A DNA stretch of 64,000 bases from Calvatia gigantea (GCA_025093985.1 JACAAK010000008.1:1984001-2048000), one strand, 5' to 3'. Positions 1 to 10,930 are shown, counted from the stretch's first letter. Numbers and translations: made by a program. The notes: generated by a model from the sequence alone, not told the origin.

Positions 1-939
1 AAGGCATACATCGACACAATGCACATGCCCCCCTCCCATGGTCACAAGTACATCGTGCAGGCACGCTGCAGCTTAACTGGATGGCCAGAATGGCGCGCGC
101 TCACTCGTGAAACCGGTCGCACTCTCGGCACATTCATCTTCGAAGAGATCCTCTGCAGATGGGGCGGATTAGAGGAAATCGTGACTGACAACGGATCAGC
201 GTTTGTAGCGGCACTCGATTGGCTCGCGGAAAAATATCACATTCGACATATCCGAATTTCGGCTTACAACTCACAAGCGAATGGGGTGGTGGAGACAACG
301 CATAGGACAATTCGCGATGCACTAGTCAAGGTGTGCAACGGCGACGTTCGAAAATGGTACGAACATGCCCCATATGTCTTTTGGGCAGATCGGGTCACCA
401 CACGCAAGTCCACAGGGCATACGCCCTATTATATGGTCCACGGAGTTGAACCACTCTTACCATTCGACATCTCCGAAGCGACGTTCTTATCACCACCCAT
501 CACCCACAAGGTCTCGGATGTCGATCTCATTGCAATTCGAGCTCGAGCCCTCGAAAAACGCGAAGATGATCTCTCTTACATGGCCGGACAAGTCTTTGCA
601 GCACGATTCAATTCCCTCAAAGACTTCGAGCGACGTTTCGCTAATCGGATCACAGACTACGACTTTGCGCCGGGCTCCCTCGTTCTTGTTCTCAATAAGA
701 AAATCGAGCCCGATGTCGGTCGAAAATGTAAGCCGCGATATTTCGGTCCGATGGTTGTTGTCAAACGACTCCGGAGCGGAGCTTATATCCTCGCCGAAGT
801 CAACGGAACGGTCTCGAAATTAATATTCGCTGCATTCCGCCTTATACCCTACTGTGCTAGGTCACGACGTCAGCTACAAGTCACGGAATTCGTGGATCCG
901 AAGGAGTTGGCAGGATCAGATGGAGAGGACAGGGAGTGA
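1..939 (+). mobile_element. Ty3/gypsy retrotransposon pol, 3' part (integrase), cut by window edge
   Basis: This is the C-terminal end of a retroelement polyprotein, open from the window edge to a stop at 937-939. It shows the second half of the integrase core: the aspartate in VTDNGSAF (near 187-210) and the glutamate in NGVVETTHR (near 280-303), spaced as in the DDE catalytic triad. The first aspartate would lie outside the window. After the core comes a basic C-terminal region ending in a short beta-rich segment (KPRYFGPMVVVKRL) of the kind that follows gypsy integrases. The reading frame is undamaged over 300 codons, so the insertion could be fairly recent. The class is clear from the motifs; autonomy cannot be judged because gag, protease and reverse transcriptase are not in view. 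Confidence 0.88.
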
Positions 940-954
940 AGGGGATTTGGCAAC

Positions 955-1350
955 TGAGGACAGTTGCTATCAGAAAAAAATGGGCAGGTATAGGGGAGTC
1001 AAGACGGCTATGCGAGGACGATGCGTAGACGATGGAATTGGTGAGCTCGGAGGAGTTAGGGGTTTCAGTTTGGACTATTCCATTTTTGTTAACTTTCGAT
1101 CCTTTTCTGGTTTTTCGATATCGCGTACTATTTACTTGACCCTAATAGTTCCTCAGCTTTCGTAGAATAGTCTAGGAATCTTGTCGAATATTCGCTACGT
1201 AGTCTGCAGTAGTTATAAAAGCCATGGTCATGCCGTAGTTTACAGTTTTCGCTACCTTACACTAACTTACTATTCTCTTGTTTTCGTTACTACCAATAAA
1301 ATTCGTTCTCTAATCTCTTTCTCTACGTCTACGAAACTCCCGCCCTACAA
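955..1350 (+). repeat. Candidate 3' LTR of the gypsy element
   Basis: The stretch between the pol stop and the HNH homology has the expected position and layout of a 3' LTR. A purine-rich tract (AGTGAAGGGGA, near 935-945) could be the polypurine primer, and TGAGGACAG at 955 could be the LTR start. A TATAAAA box lies near 1213-1219, and the block ends in CCTACA or CAACA near 1348-1355, where similarity to an HNH gene starts. The 5' LTR is outside the window, so both edges are guesses. It could instead be ordinary untranslated sequence. Confidence 0.35.
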
Positions 1351-1359
1351 CAACAAAGT

Positions 1360-2089
1360 GTCGGTCACAGGTCGATCAAGCCGTGCAGCAAATCTCAGGA
1401 AAAAGGTAATTGATCGCGATGGGGAAGATATAATATTTGGTGATGATTCCATGAACTGTGAGGCATGCCATGTTATCGCACATTCAAAGGGGGGTGATGT
1501 ATGTTCCCATGAATCTCATGTCATTTTTTGGTCAATTTCTAACAATTTCAAAGTATATGAAGAATCTCTCGCGTTACCGGGGAGGGATGTATAATCCTCG
1601 ACAGGACCTGGAGACTGTTGATGATCCACGTAATGCACTCCTCCTAATGCCACAACTCCACAAACATTTCGAGGCCGCACAGGCAGCTTTTCTGAAGGTC
1701 TGGTGAATTACCATGCTCATCTGTTCATGCGACTCAAACACAAATAGACACCAAACTTTGCTTTAGGCATGGACGATATTCCTAACAACGCAGGAGATGC
1801 CGGTGGCTCCACAACTTCAACTCGCCTCACCTTGCACCACTTTCCCAAAAATGGTGGTGATCTTGTAATCAATCGCCTACTCTCAAAGGTTGCGCCACAA
1901 AACTCAGATGCACGGCAACCCAAAGATCTGAGTGAATGGCCGCCTGCCATCATTCTCGACAGCTCTTATGCAGCAGCGGCATTGAATGCATGGGGTTCAG
2001 AGGGGTTTATAACGTATGTTCGGAGTAGGGTGAAGGATATTTATTACAACTTGGGGGAAGACAACAACCCACAGGACAGTGATGTATAA
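1360..2089 (+). pseudogene. HNH_2-type nuclease gene, copy 1, 5'-truncated
   Basis: Three exons can be traced by comparison with the second copy at 8.6-9.9 kb: about 1360-1498, 1554-1697 and 1748-2089. The first holds VIDRDGE and the first histidine motif CHVIAHSKGGD. The second holds YMKNLSRYRG and the rest of the HNH site, NALLLMPQLHKHF. The third holds the C-terminal region LTLHHFPKNGG and WPPAIILDSSYAAAALNAWG. The N-terminal exon found in copy 2 is missing, and a gypsy LTR-like sequence sits where it should be. The C-terminus stops about 75 residues earlier than in copy 2. HNH residues are present, so the fold may once have been active, but without a start exon this is most simply a broken gene. 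HNH_2 proteins are common in basidiomycetes; their role is not established. Confidence 0.7.
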
Positions 2090-2513
2090 GGGTTCAAGTG
2101 CTACGAAGTTGATGAAGCATTGTATCATTATTTGTTGACATCATTCATTCGAGGAGTTGAATCAAGGCAGCGGTTGCCAGTTATGAAATTGTCAGGCCCA
2201 GAACAGATGCGGGGCAAGGATGGGACGGTGCTTGAATGGCGAGGACTGTCATCAGTGGGTGGGTTGGTCGCTCTTTCTTCCTCATGAACAGTCAGCAGGT
2301 GAGAGTGAAATCATCGCCACCAAAAGGGACGTCCAGTTGTTAGTTTAGACAGGATAAAAAATGTAGCTACTGTCGCTCTGCGACAGGGACAAAGTATGTC
2401 AAAAATCCTCATCACTCTCCACAGCTCTTCCTTACACCCTGCTTGAAATGACACTTTCCGAAGGGGACACAGCCAGTATGGTTGGATGTCCCGGGCTGTG
2501 ATTGTGATGATTA
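2090..2513. other. Intergenic, no gene recognised
   Basis: No coding region, RNA gene or repeat was recognised between the HNH remnant and the SUR7-like duplicate. Minus-strand open frames here have no recognisable motif. Confidence 0.5.
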
Positions 2514-2975
2514 AACTTGGCACCGAACTCACCTGGACTGGTTTTAGTTTCCACCTCAATGTCAAGCTTCTTAAATTGATATTTAGTCCAAGCGAGAAGT
2601 GGAATATCGATGAGGAAGGAACGCGATAAAGGTGATGAGAGATGTGAGCTATGCTGTCAATATTGGGAAGAGCACGACAGTGGCGCGCTCGGATAACGCG
2701 AGGACAGTCGCGAGGGGAGAGACGGCGGTGACTGTTGAAGAGAGGAAGGGGGAAGGTCCTTCAAAAATGTGAGCGTGACGTTATAAGGTTAGACTAGGTT
2801 GGGGAAGCGTGGTGTTCTAGCGGAGTTGATGAGGACTTACCGGCTGGGTGGATGGCGAGTCCACGAGTCCAAGGAGATATCACAACTGAATTGGAGCGTC
2901 CGGGGCATGTTGCGTTTACGCTGTAAGCATAGCCTGTTGGGGTGGAGGAGAGTGAGCACAAGTAACAATAAGAAT
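2514..2975 (-). pseudogene. Inverted partial copy of the SUR7/PalI gene (exons 4-5 with introns)
   Basis: Reverse-complementing this block gives a close match to about 11310-11740 of this window. It covers the end of intron 3, exon 4 (which should encode YAYSINATGPERSNS), the whole 110-bp intron 4, exon 5 and the start of intron 5. The intron is kept, so the copy arose at DNA level rather than through mRNA. It is clearly dead: exon 5 carries a 4-bp insertion (CTTCCTCATCG against CCTCATCG), several small deletions break the frame, and no flanking exons were found. Many substitutions show it is older than the NEO1 duplication described at 18.3 kb. Confidence 0.85.
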
Positions 2976-4339
2976 AGAACGATCCTGATTTCCTCTGAAC
3001 TCAATTGTAGTCCTAACAGATTGGGGTTTCCAACCACCAATACTACCATTCCCTGTGACCGCCGTCAGACTTACGAACAAACCTGTTCGTCATTCGAATA
3101 CACTCACAATTCAAAACCATGATGGAGTACCGGAGCCAGTCCGATGAATTAGTACGCCCAGTAACGAAAGTCGTCACCCTCAACGCCCAGTTGAGTTCAC
3201 CACCGACGGCAACTTTGATGCATTTGCCCCACGGGTCTCCGGCGTTGCGAGGGAAAAATGGAGCTTACATATTATCCATGTTCCGCTGGACATTCGTGAA
3301 AGGTACTTCAGCTCAGGTCATCCATTCAGGGGCGGAACGAATACCTCGATGTTGCTCTACCGATCACTTCCAAAGACGCCCGAACACTCTGACCAGTTGA
3401 GTCAGGATTTTAGTTCAAGCTAGAACCGTTCAACCTACTCATAAAGTATATTTGCTACACGCGGACGATATCATCAGAAATGGAGGTCCTAACATCAATG
3501 ACGGAGACGCACTTCTGTTGGAAACTTCACATGGAAATCATCCTGCTATTCAACCGAGCCCTGTAACCACGGTGTCAACGGAGGAAAGACGAATAGCCTT
3601 AAGCCTGTTGAACTTACACTGTAGCAGTGGAAAGAAACGCCATCGAAGGTACTTCCAGCATCCTGCATCAACTGAACAGGATAACTCGAAGCAGCACTCC
3701 AATTATGATCATATCCTACACACAGACCAAAACACGAGCGGATCGGTCACCCATGAACTTTGGTTACGTACGCCAATTAGATTGCGTCTTTGTCTGGCCT
3801 GTCGTGGCCACTCCGGAGCTGTAGGCAAGCGGAAACTTGGTAATTCGGTAGTTAGGGACAATGTAAAGGAGGTGACTAGAATGCAAAGGTGACAACTGTA
3901 GCATACGACGTGTGATCGGAGTGAGGTGTGCGACTACTAATGGGCGAAAGCCTGAGAGGGCTTCCCTGCCTGGCAGGGACGACGAGGGGTACCGGGTTTT
4001 GGCTGCGATGGGCGGGAGGGTTCTTCCGCGACGTTCTAGCAGCTTAAGAAGGTAGCTCCTTCGTGACGTCGTCTGCGCAGGCTATACCTGCTGTGCAGAG
4101 TTGGAAAAAGGGAGTGGTGGGCGGGAGAAAAGCGAGAGCCTGAGGACAGGCGAGCAGGACCAGGCCACGCCGATGAGGTAGAAGGACAGGAGTGCTGTCC
4201 TTCGTGACCGTGACTGGTCCTACAAAGACAGCACTCTGCTGCCGTCACTCGTACCTCATTAGTGGCAGATCTCTAAAGCAAGTACGCAAACCGGGAGGCT
4301 TCTCAACAGCAACTACTCCCATATGCAACGCAGAATCGG
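2976..4339. other. Intergenic, no gene recognised
   Basis: Open frames of 90-150 codons occur at 3119-3400 and 3452-3892 but show no motif, no convincing intron pattern and no low-complexity bias. A short perfect hairpin (9-bp stem, GAAGGACAG/CTGTCCTTC, 5-base loop) lies at about 4180-4202. The left edge of GH30 homology is near 4345. Confidence 0.5.
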
Positions 4340-5523
4340 GGGGTGCTCCCAACAATTTTAGTGCTCGAAGAGCCATTCAAATTCAACAGACTCCGAAGTT
4401 TGAGAGCGATTTGTCCTTCTCGCGCAGCTGTGAGCTTAGATGTCGGGTACGTCGGGTTTGAATTGAGTGGTTCATTCTGAACGGAAATAGCGTACGGCCG
4501 GAAGCCTTTGGAGTTGAACCCTTGGACGCATTTCAATAGGTAAGTGGCGTCTTGAATTCCAACAATCCTTCAATTTGGTTGTTTCGACCGAGGAGAAGAA
4601 AGTGCTTACATGCGTCCAGTAATTCTGGCTTTAAGGTTCCCCCTCTCACCGCGTCGGTGTCTTTCATCCATCCAGGCTATAATAAGCTGAATATCTACGT
4701 GGTGCTTCTGTAAAGTTGGTAACTTACGGGAGACCAGGGGATGAGATGGATCCGTGTGACTGAAAACAGAGGTTAAACACCATTACGAAGTTCACGGCAG
4801 CTCGCTCACTATTGTTCAGAGACTGAATATCCTTCAACCCACAAAAGACGTAAGAAGGCGCGTGGTTGATATCATATTGACCGAAAGACGTGTCCCCGGA
4901 CGTATCATCAAAGTTGTAGGCAATGGAACTTCAAATCAAACACCACACCGCCCCAGATCAGTAAATATCTTACCAGACGCTGAAAAGTCTGAAGCTCCTA
5001 GAGGAACTCGCATGTAGCTGAAACCCGCCGCGTTCATTGCGTCCGTGGGATTAAAAAGGTAATTTAAGAGATTCCAGTAACTCGCAGAATTCTTTGTCTA
5101 CAGGAAAGGAAAAGGGATCAGAAAATCCGTAAGCGCGCGAAGTGAAGTGGCGCTCATACCTTTAAGTTGTTGAGAATCAAAGCAGACGGGTCAGCTTTGC
5201 ACCCATATCATAATTAGCACTCCGAGGTCGCAATCAGGAGCCAGGAGACATACTTAGAGAACAGCCAAAGCCCCAAACAGACTGGAAAGTCGAACTATCA
5301 GTAATAACAATATCCACAGACCCGATCTGCGAATGAGATAGGTGGGTTAGGTTTGATTGACGTGAAGAGCTTAGAGCGATCCCAGGTAGTTTGCCACTAT
5401 GAATAAGCTATCTTTCAGGTGTTGAGAATTTATCAGTGCCTCAGAAGTACATACGATATCCCATATTTGATATTGTGCCGCGACACTCGTAGCGAGCGCT
5501 AGAAAAACGCAGAGTCTCTGCAT
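4340..5523 (-). pseudogene. GH30 family glycoside hydrolase, secreted, 3'-truncated
   Basis: The minus strand starts with a good signal peptide (MQRLCVFLALATSVAA, ATG at 5523-5521) followed by YQIWDI. Successive intron-split segments then match the N-terminal half of fungal GH30 endo-glycanases: TTWDRSKLF, IGSVDIVITDSS, FQSVWGFG, SYWNLLNYLFNPTDA, FSYMRVPLGASDFSA, IHLIPWSP, WMKDTDAVRGGTLKPELL and YAISVQNEPL. The NEP in the last motif contains the acid/base glutamate. Similarity stops after SSTKIVG at about 4345 and the frame closes soon after, so the half carrying the catalytic nucleophile is gone. A further frame problem lies near 5320-5345. A secreted polysaccharide hydrolase (for example beta-1,6-galactan or glucan) is known for the family; this copy should be inactive. 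Confidence 0.75.
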
Positions 5524-5612
5524 TGGTCAATGCTCAAGAATGCTTCAGAAGTTTGAAGGTTGCTAAATGGACGTGGGTAAGAACAAGAGAAGGCAAGGGA
5601 CAGGAAACTCAC

Positions 5613-5625
5613 AGTATATAAATTA
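5613..5625 (-). promoter_or_regulatory. TATA-like element upstream of the GH30 remnant
   Basis: A TATATAAATT run lies about 90 bp upstream of the GH30 start codon, a usual distance for a fungal TATA box. Position and composition are the only evidence. Confidence 0.35.
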
Positions 5626-5639
5626 TGTAGAACGGAGAG

Positions 5640-6305
5640 ATGCCGAGTAATGAAAGAAGCGAATACGGGTTCAGGGGGATAACTACCATCAGTCTAACGC
5701 GCACATCCACACGCAACCAACAAGCATGATATCCCATGTCATTGTCTGTAGCGAATTCTGTCGCAGTGACATGTATTCTTGTTCAAAAGCTTGTCATGGC
5801 GTCATCATTTGACGGTCCTCATAATCCCAGAGCGAAACGATAGGTATACAAATTCAAGCTGTGTGTTCACATGGAGACACCGCCCACATGTTGTTGCGGG
5901 AGTGCGCTCTTTGTTGAGTTCTAAATTTAGGTTTCGCACTAAGAAGAGGGCACCACACGATGATCCAGGGTTAAGGGTGGAGAGGTAGATGTAAATGGGG
6001 TTCTCGAGGATGGGTCTTGGGTTATCAGGCGAACGAGGCTCCGGTAGGAATATCATAGTTTTAATCCTTGCAGTCTGTCGCACCTCACTTGGCCCCCAAG
6101 TTACTATCAGCCACGGTCCTTATAGCATACCTCGCCTGAATACCTGTGCTTCGTTCATCCGATCGAAAAGCGTTCTTTTCCCGACAAAAGATCCTGAAAT
6201 AAACAAGCAATTTGAGAAAATCCATGAATCACATTAGAAGGTCGGAAGTATAAAACAAGAAGAAAGCCAAAACAAATACAAAATCACCCGACCTCCGCTA
6301 AGAAC
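5640..6305. other. Intergenic, no gene recognised
   Basis: Short overlapping open frames on both strands (5779-6237) lack motifs. I see no repeats or RNA genes. Confidence 0.45.
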
Positions 6306-8335
6306 GCCACACTAGAACAACCCAGACAAATCTTCCTGCTGTCCTTGCGGTTGCGACTGCTGCCGCGACCGTGGCTTCCCAGGTGTCACAGGCGATGTTC
6401 CACCCCCACCGAGGTCGACAACTCACCTAACCCAACCAAGGGATCCAAATTAGCAGTTGCACTCGTACCTCCGCCCCGGGGCAATTGCAGGTGTTGAGCC
6501 AAATCCACCACTGCTTCCACCAAAGATTGACACCAGGTTGTCGAGAGGATTACTTGACGTCCCAGCAAGGAGGTTAGCTGCTGCTGGTGTTTGCGAGAAA
6601 ACTCGGGTTGCTGCGAGGCTGAGGGTTGGCTAGTCGACTGCCTGTTGTGGTGGTATCGTCATCGTTAAAGTCGCTGGGGGGAAAGTAGTCAGCGAATGGA
6701 GTATGAAGGGAGAAAGGAACGTGTGCAGTGTGTTTTCGGCTTGTCGTCCTGCAACGACTGTTTGCAGTGCTTTCTGCGTCGCGAGGCGGTCGTCTTCCAG
6801 TCTACAATGAGAGTTTAAGGATTAGGAGGGTGCCAAGGTAGAAATAACTATGCAGAGTACGCACCCGGTCTTCTTCTGTACAGCATCCACATCAATTCGA
6901 CCCAACAAACATCTCGGCGGGCTTATGATACACACTTGCGAGGGTCAAAGTCTCTCCCAACAATTCTTTTAAAAGTGCTGGTGAAACCGTTGTACGTGGT
7001 GTCAAGATCGGAGGTCTATTTGCCAAAACCACAGCCAACACCATTCATGTAGGGAGCGGTCGGGTTTCAGAGGCTCGCCAGTTACGGCCCGTCTCCTACC
7101 AGGACCCCGGATTATAGTAGGGGAGGCCGGTTTGGAAAATGGGCATTTTTCACCAGTTTGTCCGAACCAAATTTCCTGTCCCCTGAGAGAATTTGTCCAA
7201 ACTCCGAACCAGCCTAGGTCAGCGTGGCGGCAGCGGCGGCCAGTTTTGTCCAAACTGGCCTACATAAACCACCAAAAATTGGTTTTCTGTGAAAATAAGA
7301 CCGCAGATGCTTGAATATAGATAATTCTATGCATTACCCTCGTCTGTGGTTGGTTTTGTGAAAAGTGCCATTGCTGGCTTGAAACTAGCATGATTCTTCA
7401 ATTTCGCGAAAATGCGGAAGACAATATTATAAATTGTGAGCCCAGTTACCGAAGGATAACAAAGAAAATGGGGAGGGGGGGATGGGAGATAGATGTACAA
7501 GGCGGTGAGGTTAAGCATAATTGCGAGAGGTTCCAATGGCTGGACGCACTCAGCTAGACCCACCCATTTCGCAGACTTCTGTCCGAACCTCTGTACCGGC
7601 CTCCGCCTACTGCGTTCCCAGACCAGCCTCCCTACTTTTGGGCCCCAAACTTGTCCGAATTCCTGAACCGGCCTCAGGACGAGACCTTGTGAGGTATCGG
7701 GCTTCTTGAGGAAGAGTTTGACAATGGCAGTTAGAGTTTGTAATTGCACCTGGTTTTTGTATGTGTTCACCAGAAGCTCAATCTGGGAATGAGAACGCGG
7801 TGGAAGGGTACTTCCGGAAGATGTCCTAGCAGAATAACACCGCGACATCTTAGTGCACAGGTGCGGAGGTATCATACCTTCATGACAACAACGGCTTCTT
7901 AGACGACATAACTTGTTCGCGTTCCGATGAGTTCAAGAACTTGAAGGACATTGACGCAGCATTCTGTTGCAGCCCCAATCTTGAAAGCAGCTGTTTGCAC
8001 GATAGCCTTGGGACCCTTCCTCGCAGAGCCGACATCAACTCCTGAGGCATCCCTGGCACATTAACGGATGGCACACAAGGGAGAAATGCGGCCTACTCTT
8101 TCAACTTGAAGTTCAGGACTGCATCGATACTATTCTCCTGAGCCAACTTAACCACAACATCTAACTTCTCCACCTGCCACGAGTCATTGTACTTGAAGAA
8201 AAACACCTTCATCTCATTGGACAAGACATCCAAGCGCTTCTGCAACAGGAAGTTGATGTTCCTCAACCCAACACACTGTATTTCGGGCGGGGAAAACAAT
8301 AGAGTGGCAAGTGGAGGAGCCAGGAAGACGTGCAA
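6306..8335 (-). pseudogene. APL2: AP-1 complex beta-adaptin, decayed and interrupted
   Basis: On the minus strand the trunk region of beta-adaptin is read as LAPPLATLLFSPPEIQ, LRNINFLLQKRLDVLSNEM, KYNDSWQVEKLD (8335-8093). It continues in shifted frames as CCVNVLQVLELIGTR, EAVVVMK, DIFRKYPS and then LQTLTAIVKLFLKKP (about 7740-7790), with the intervening family segment missing. After an unrelated 650-bp segment, homology resumes at the C-terminal part: LGETLTLASVYHKPAEMFVG (near 6925-6990), RIDVDAVQKKT one base out of frame, SSNPLDNLVSIFGG and finally a QQEDLSGLF end near 6310. Frameshifts, stops and missing blocks make function impossible. AP-1 beta is an essential trans-Golgi/endosome clathrin adaptor subunit, so an intact copy should exist elsewhere in the genome. 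Confidence 0.78.
7040..7690. repeat. Foreign segment inside the beta-adaptin remnant with recurring TTGTCC motifs
   Basis: This segment separates the two homologous parts of the adaptin remnant and has no adaptin similarity. It holds several copies of a loose motif, TTGTCCRAAC followed by ACCRGCCT: near 7157, 7192-7217, 7245-7262, 7578-7603 and 7651-7675. Spacing is irregular, so it is not a simple tandem array. It may be a decayed non-coding element or deletion filler. Confidence 0.4.
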
Positions 8336-8555
8336 CGCCTGATCACAAACATAAGTACTTAACAGATATCAGCGCTCAGCGCTCAGCAGTCGTACCTCGT
8401 ATCACCCCTTGTACTGATAATCTAGTATTTAACCCGCCTCCACGATAGTTGTATTGTGGATGTAACTCCGGCGCATTTTGGATGCTGCACAAGATTTTTC
8501 ATTGCCCCTGGTTCGCAGATATGTTACCTTAGTCATTATACAACTATACAATAAA

Positions 8556-9890
8556 TTACTCCTCCATCGATTGTAACCATTCCTGAACTTTACTTTGGCT
8601 TTGACTGCCTCCAGAATCAGAGGTGCCAGGATCTTGTGAGTGCTGCTGGTGCTCCGTCGCCGATTGTTCCCACAACTCCAAGACCAAATCCAACATCTCT
8701 CTGCGGGTTGATTCCACAACAGCTTGTGCTTTCCTTTCCTTCCGCAAGGCAGAGCGAACAGCGCGGGCTGCCTCTCGACCAACTTTAATATCACCTGGTA
8801 CAGCTCCTATTGCCTCATCTCTTGGTGGACCCATACCGTAATAAATATCTCCCACCTCCTCCCGGACATGCTTGATGAAGTCCTCTGAACCCCAAGCCTT
8901 CAGAGCCGCTGCGGCATAAGAGATGTCGAGAAGGATAGCAGGTGGCCATTCACCAGGACCCTGTGGTTGCCGCGCATCGACATTGTGAGGTGCAAAGATG
9001 GAGAGTATGCGGCCGAGTTGAACACCAACCCCCTTTTGGGGAAAGTGCTGCAAAGTGATGCGACTTGCTGGACTCCTAGTACTGACAGATTTGCTAGGAA
9101 TGTCGCCGACATCTAAGGCATAATTTGGCGTCTGTTGAATGCGTCATACCATCTGAGTTGCTGAATACATCAACACAAGAGTTTGAAATGAGACCTTCAA
9201 AAAAGCTGATTCCACCCATCCTAGTTTGCGGTGGAGCTGTATCAGAAGCAGAAACCCATTGCACGTGTCATCGATGTCATCCAATTCTTCGCGAAGACCA
9301 TATGTTCTACCTCGATAATGGGAAAGATTCTTCATATACTTTAAACTCATTAGAAATTTGTTGAATTTGTGATATAAAATTCAAGGAACATGCATTATCC
9401 CCCTTCGAATGCGGGATAATATGGCTTTCTTCGCCATCGAAGGGGTCCGTACCAGATGGTGGGCACCCTCCATCACGATTAACCACCCTTTCATTAAAAT
9501 CTGCCCTGGAGCTTGACAGGCTCGACAGGCAGCCATGGTCTGACGGGACCGATGTTCTGCCTTCCATTGCATCAGCATCAATGAGGCGAGGTTCACCTGA
9601 GAAGATTAATAACATTAGCAAGCTTGTTGATGCAGATAGCAGTTCCACATACCATGCAGTATAAAATAGTATGAGCAGGCTGTTATTTCTGCATCATAAT
9701 TGCCAATCTCTGGACCGGCACTTGAGGTGGAGAGGTGGCCTTCCTGCCCAGAAATAGCAAACCCAGGAAATCGTAACCACTTGAAGGGTTTTATAGCAAA
9801 CTCTGCAATCTCAGAAAGCGGAATGGACAGGGCAAGCTTGCTGGAATTGTTGAAACATAGCCATAACTTCACTTCTGGCGCCGAGGACAT
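8556..9890 (-). CDS. HNH_2 domain nuclease-like protein, copy 2
   Basis: Four minus-strand exons join in frame: 9890-9653, 9596-9394, 9338-9195 and 9131-8556. The N-terminal 80 residues resemble those placed before fungal HNH_2 domains. The nuclease site comprises VVNRDGG, then SHIIPHSKGD, then after an intron YMKNLSHYRG and NGFLLLIQLHRK, giving the H-N-H arrangement. The C-terminal exon carries TPNYALDVGDIP, ITLQHFPQKG, WPPAILLDISYAAAALKAWG and a charged tail ending QEWLQSMEE. The expected first cysteine of the usual C..C..H pattern is not evident. Intron 2 appears to start with GC (AAT|GCATGT) where copy 1 has GT. Relative to copy 1 it is inverted and longer. Cellular role unknown; DNA cleavage is inferred from family only. 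Confidence 0.72.
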
Positions 9891-10930
9891 AATGATGGGT
9901 ACAAGGCAACTTAGACAAGATTAACGTTGATGACTTCACCGGAGGAGGGACTGTCACGTAGATGTCAGTGTGGAAAGTGGGGAACGAGATAATTAAGCCG
10001 GTGGGCAGTATCTGACAGACCCAGTGTGATCGTGAATGTCTCGTGGTTAGACGCTCCACTACGGAGACCAGTTAAACAGTTTCGGTTATTTACCGCTCAG
10101 CATCGCACTTGCGCAACTGTACCTGCGCTCTGACTATCCGGACCACTGAGCTTCTACTGGTGCCATACCACTGATGTAACACCCTGGACGCTGGCATGAG
10201 GTGCATACCATTCCTGATTCACTTCTATTGCTCCGGTGTTATTACGCGCGAACGATGAAAACCTCGAGGTTTCCTTTCGTCGACCCAAGGGCTCAGGACC
10301 TACCTTAGTTCTGGGGAGCCGCCTTTGTCAAATAGAACTGGATTTTCGCTTTTCGCCTCAGGCCTCATTGTAGTTTGCACTATCCCAGGAACAACCGCCT
10401 GAGGTCGAACAAAGAAAAAATGGATACCTTCATACAAATGCTGTAACGATGTTCGCATACCCTCCGGCCCTTCTAACTTCCTGGCCGTGCTACTGGAAAC
10501 TTGAGAAGAGCGGATCACCCCTCCGATCCACGCAATATGACATCCCGCCATCCAATTGGGACAGGCCTAGCTGGCGGATCGACGTTCGAACTCCTGGCGG
10601 GTATGTGTCCCCCGTTCTTCTTCCTTTCAACTCCGAAACTCAATCACATAATATCGGCACAGTTTTGGTAGTCCTTTTGTTTTCTTGCTCGATTCATGCA
10701 GAAGATGAAAAATATCGAAAAGGCTTAGCTCACAACACGTTTTTTTTTTTACAATGCAGGCTGTGGGAAGTGGCAGTTTAATAGAACGTAATCGAGATTC
10801 GGACCCTGCTCGCCTCGACGGCTCAGGATGTTCGTACAAAAAGCTAGCCACTCACTCCATTCCCTACTTCCTGTCCTCCTCGTCCTCTTCTTTATCTGGG
10901 GCGCACGCGGTAGGAGACTGATAAGTTACG
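9891..10930. other. Intergenic, no supported gene
   Basis: Minus-strand frames at 9891-10059 and 10300-10551 (84 codons, PEGMRTSLQHLYEGIHFFF) show nothing recognisable. A run of twelve T lies at 10741-10752. No RNA gene was seen. The promoters of the HNH gene and the SUR7/PalI gene must lie here, since the two diverge. Confidence 0.45.

Noticed and set aside
4180..4202. Short hairpin as a bacterial-type terminator
   Set aside because: The window is eukaryotic nuclear DNA and the stem has no T run; it is kept only as a minor mark near the GH30 break.
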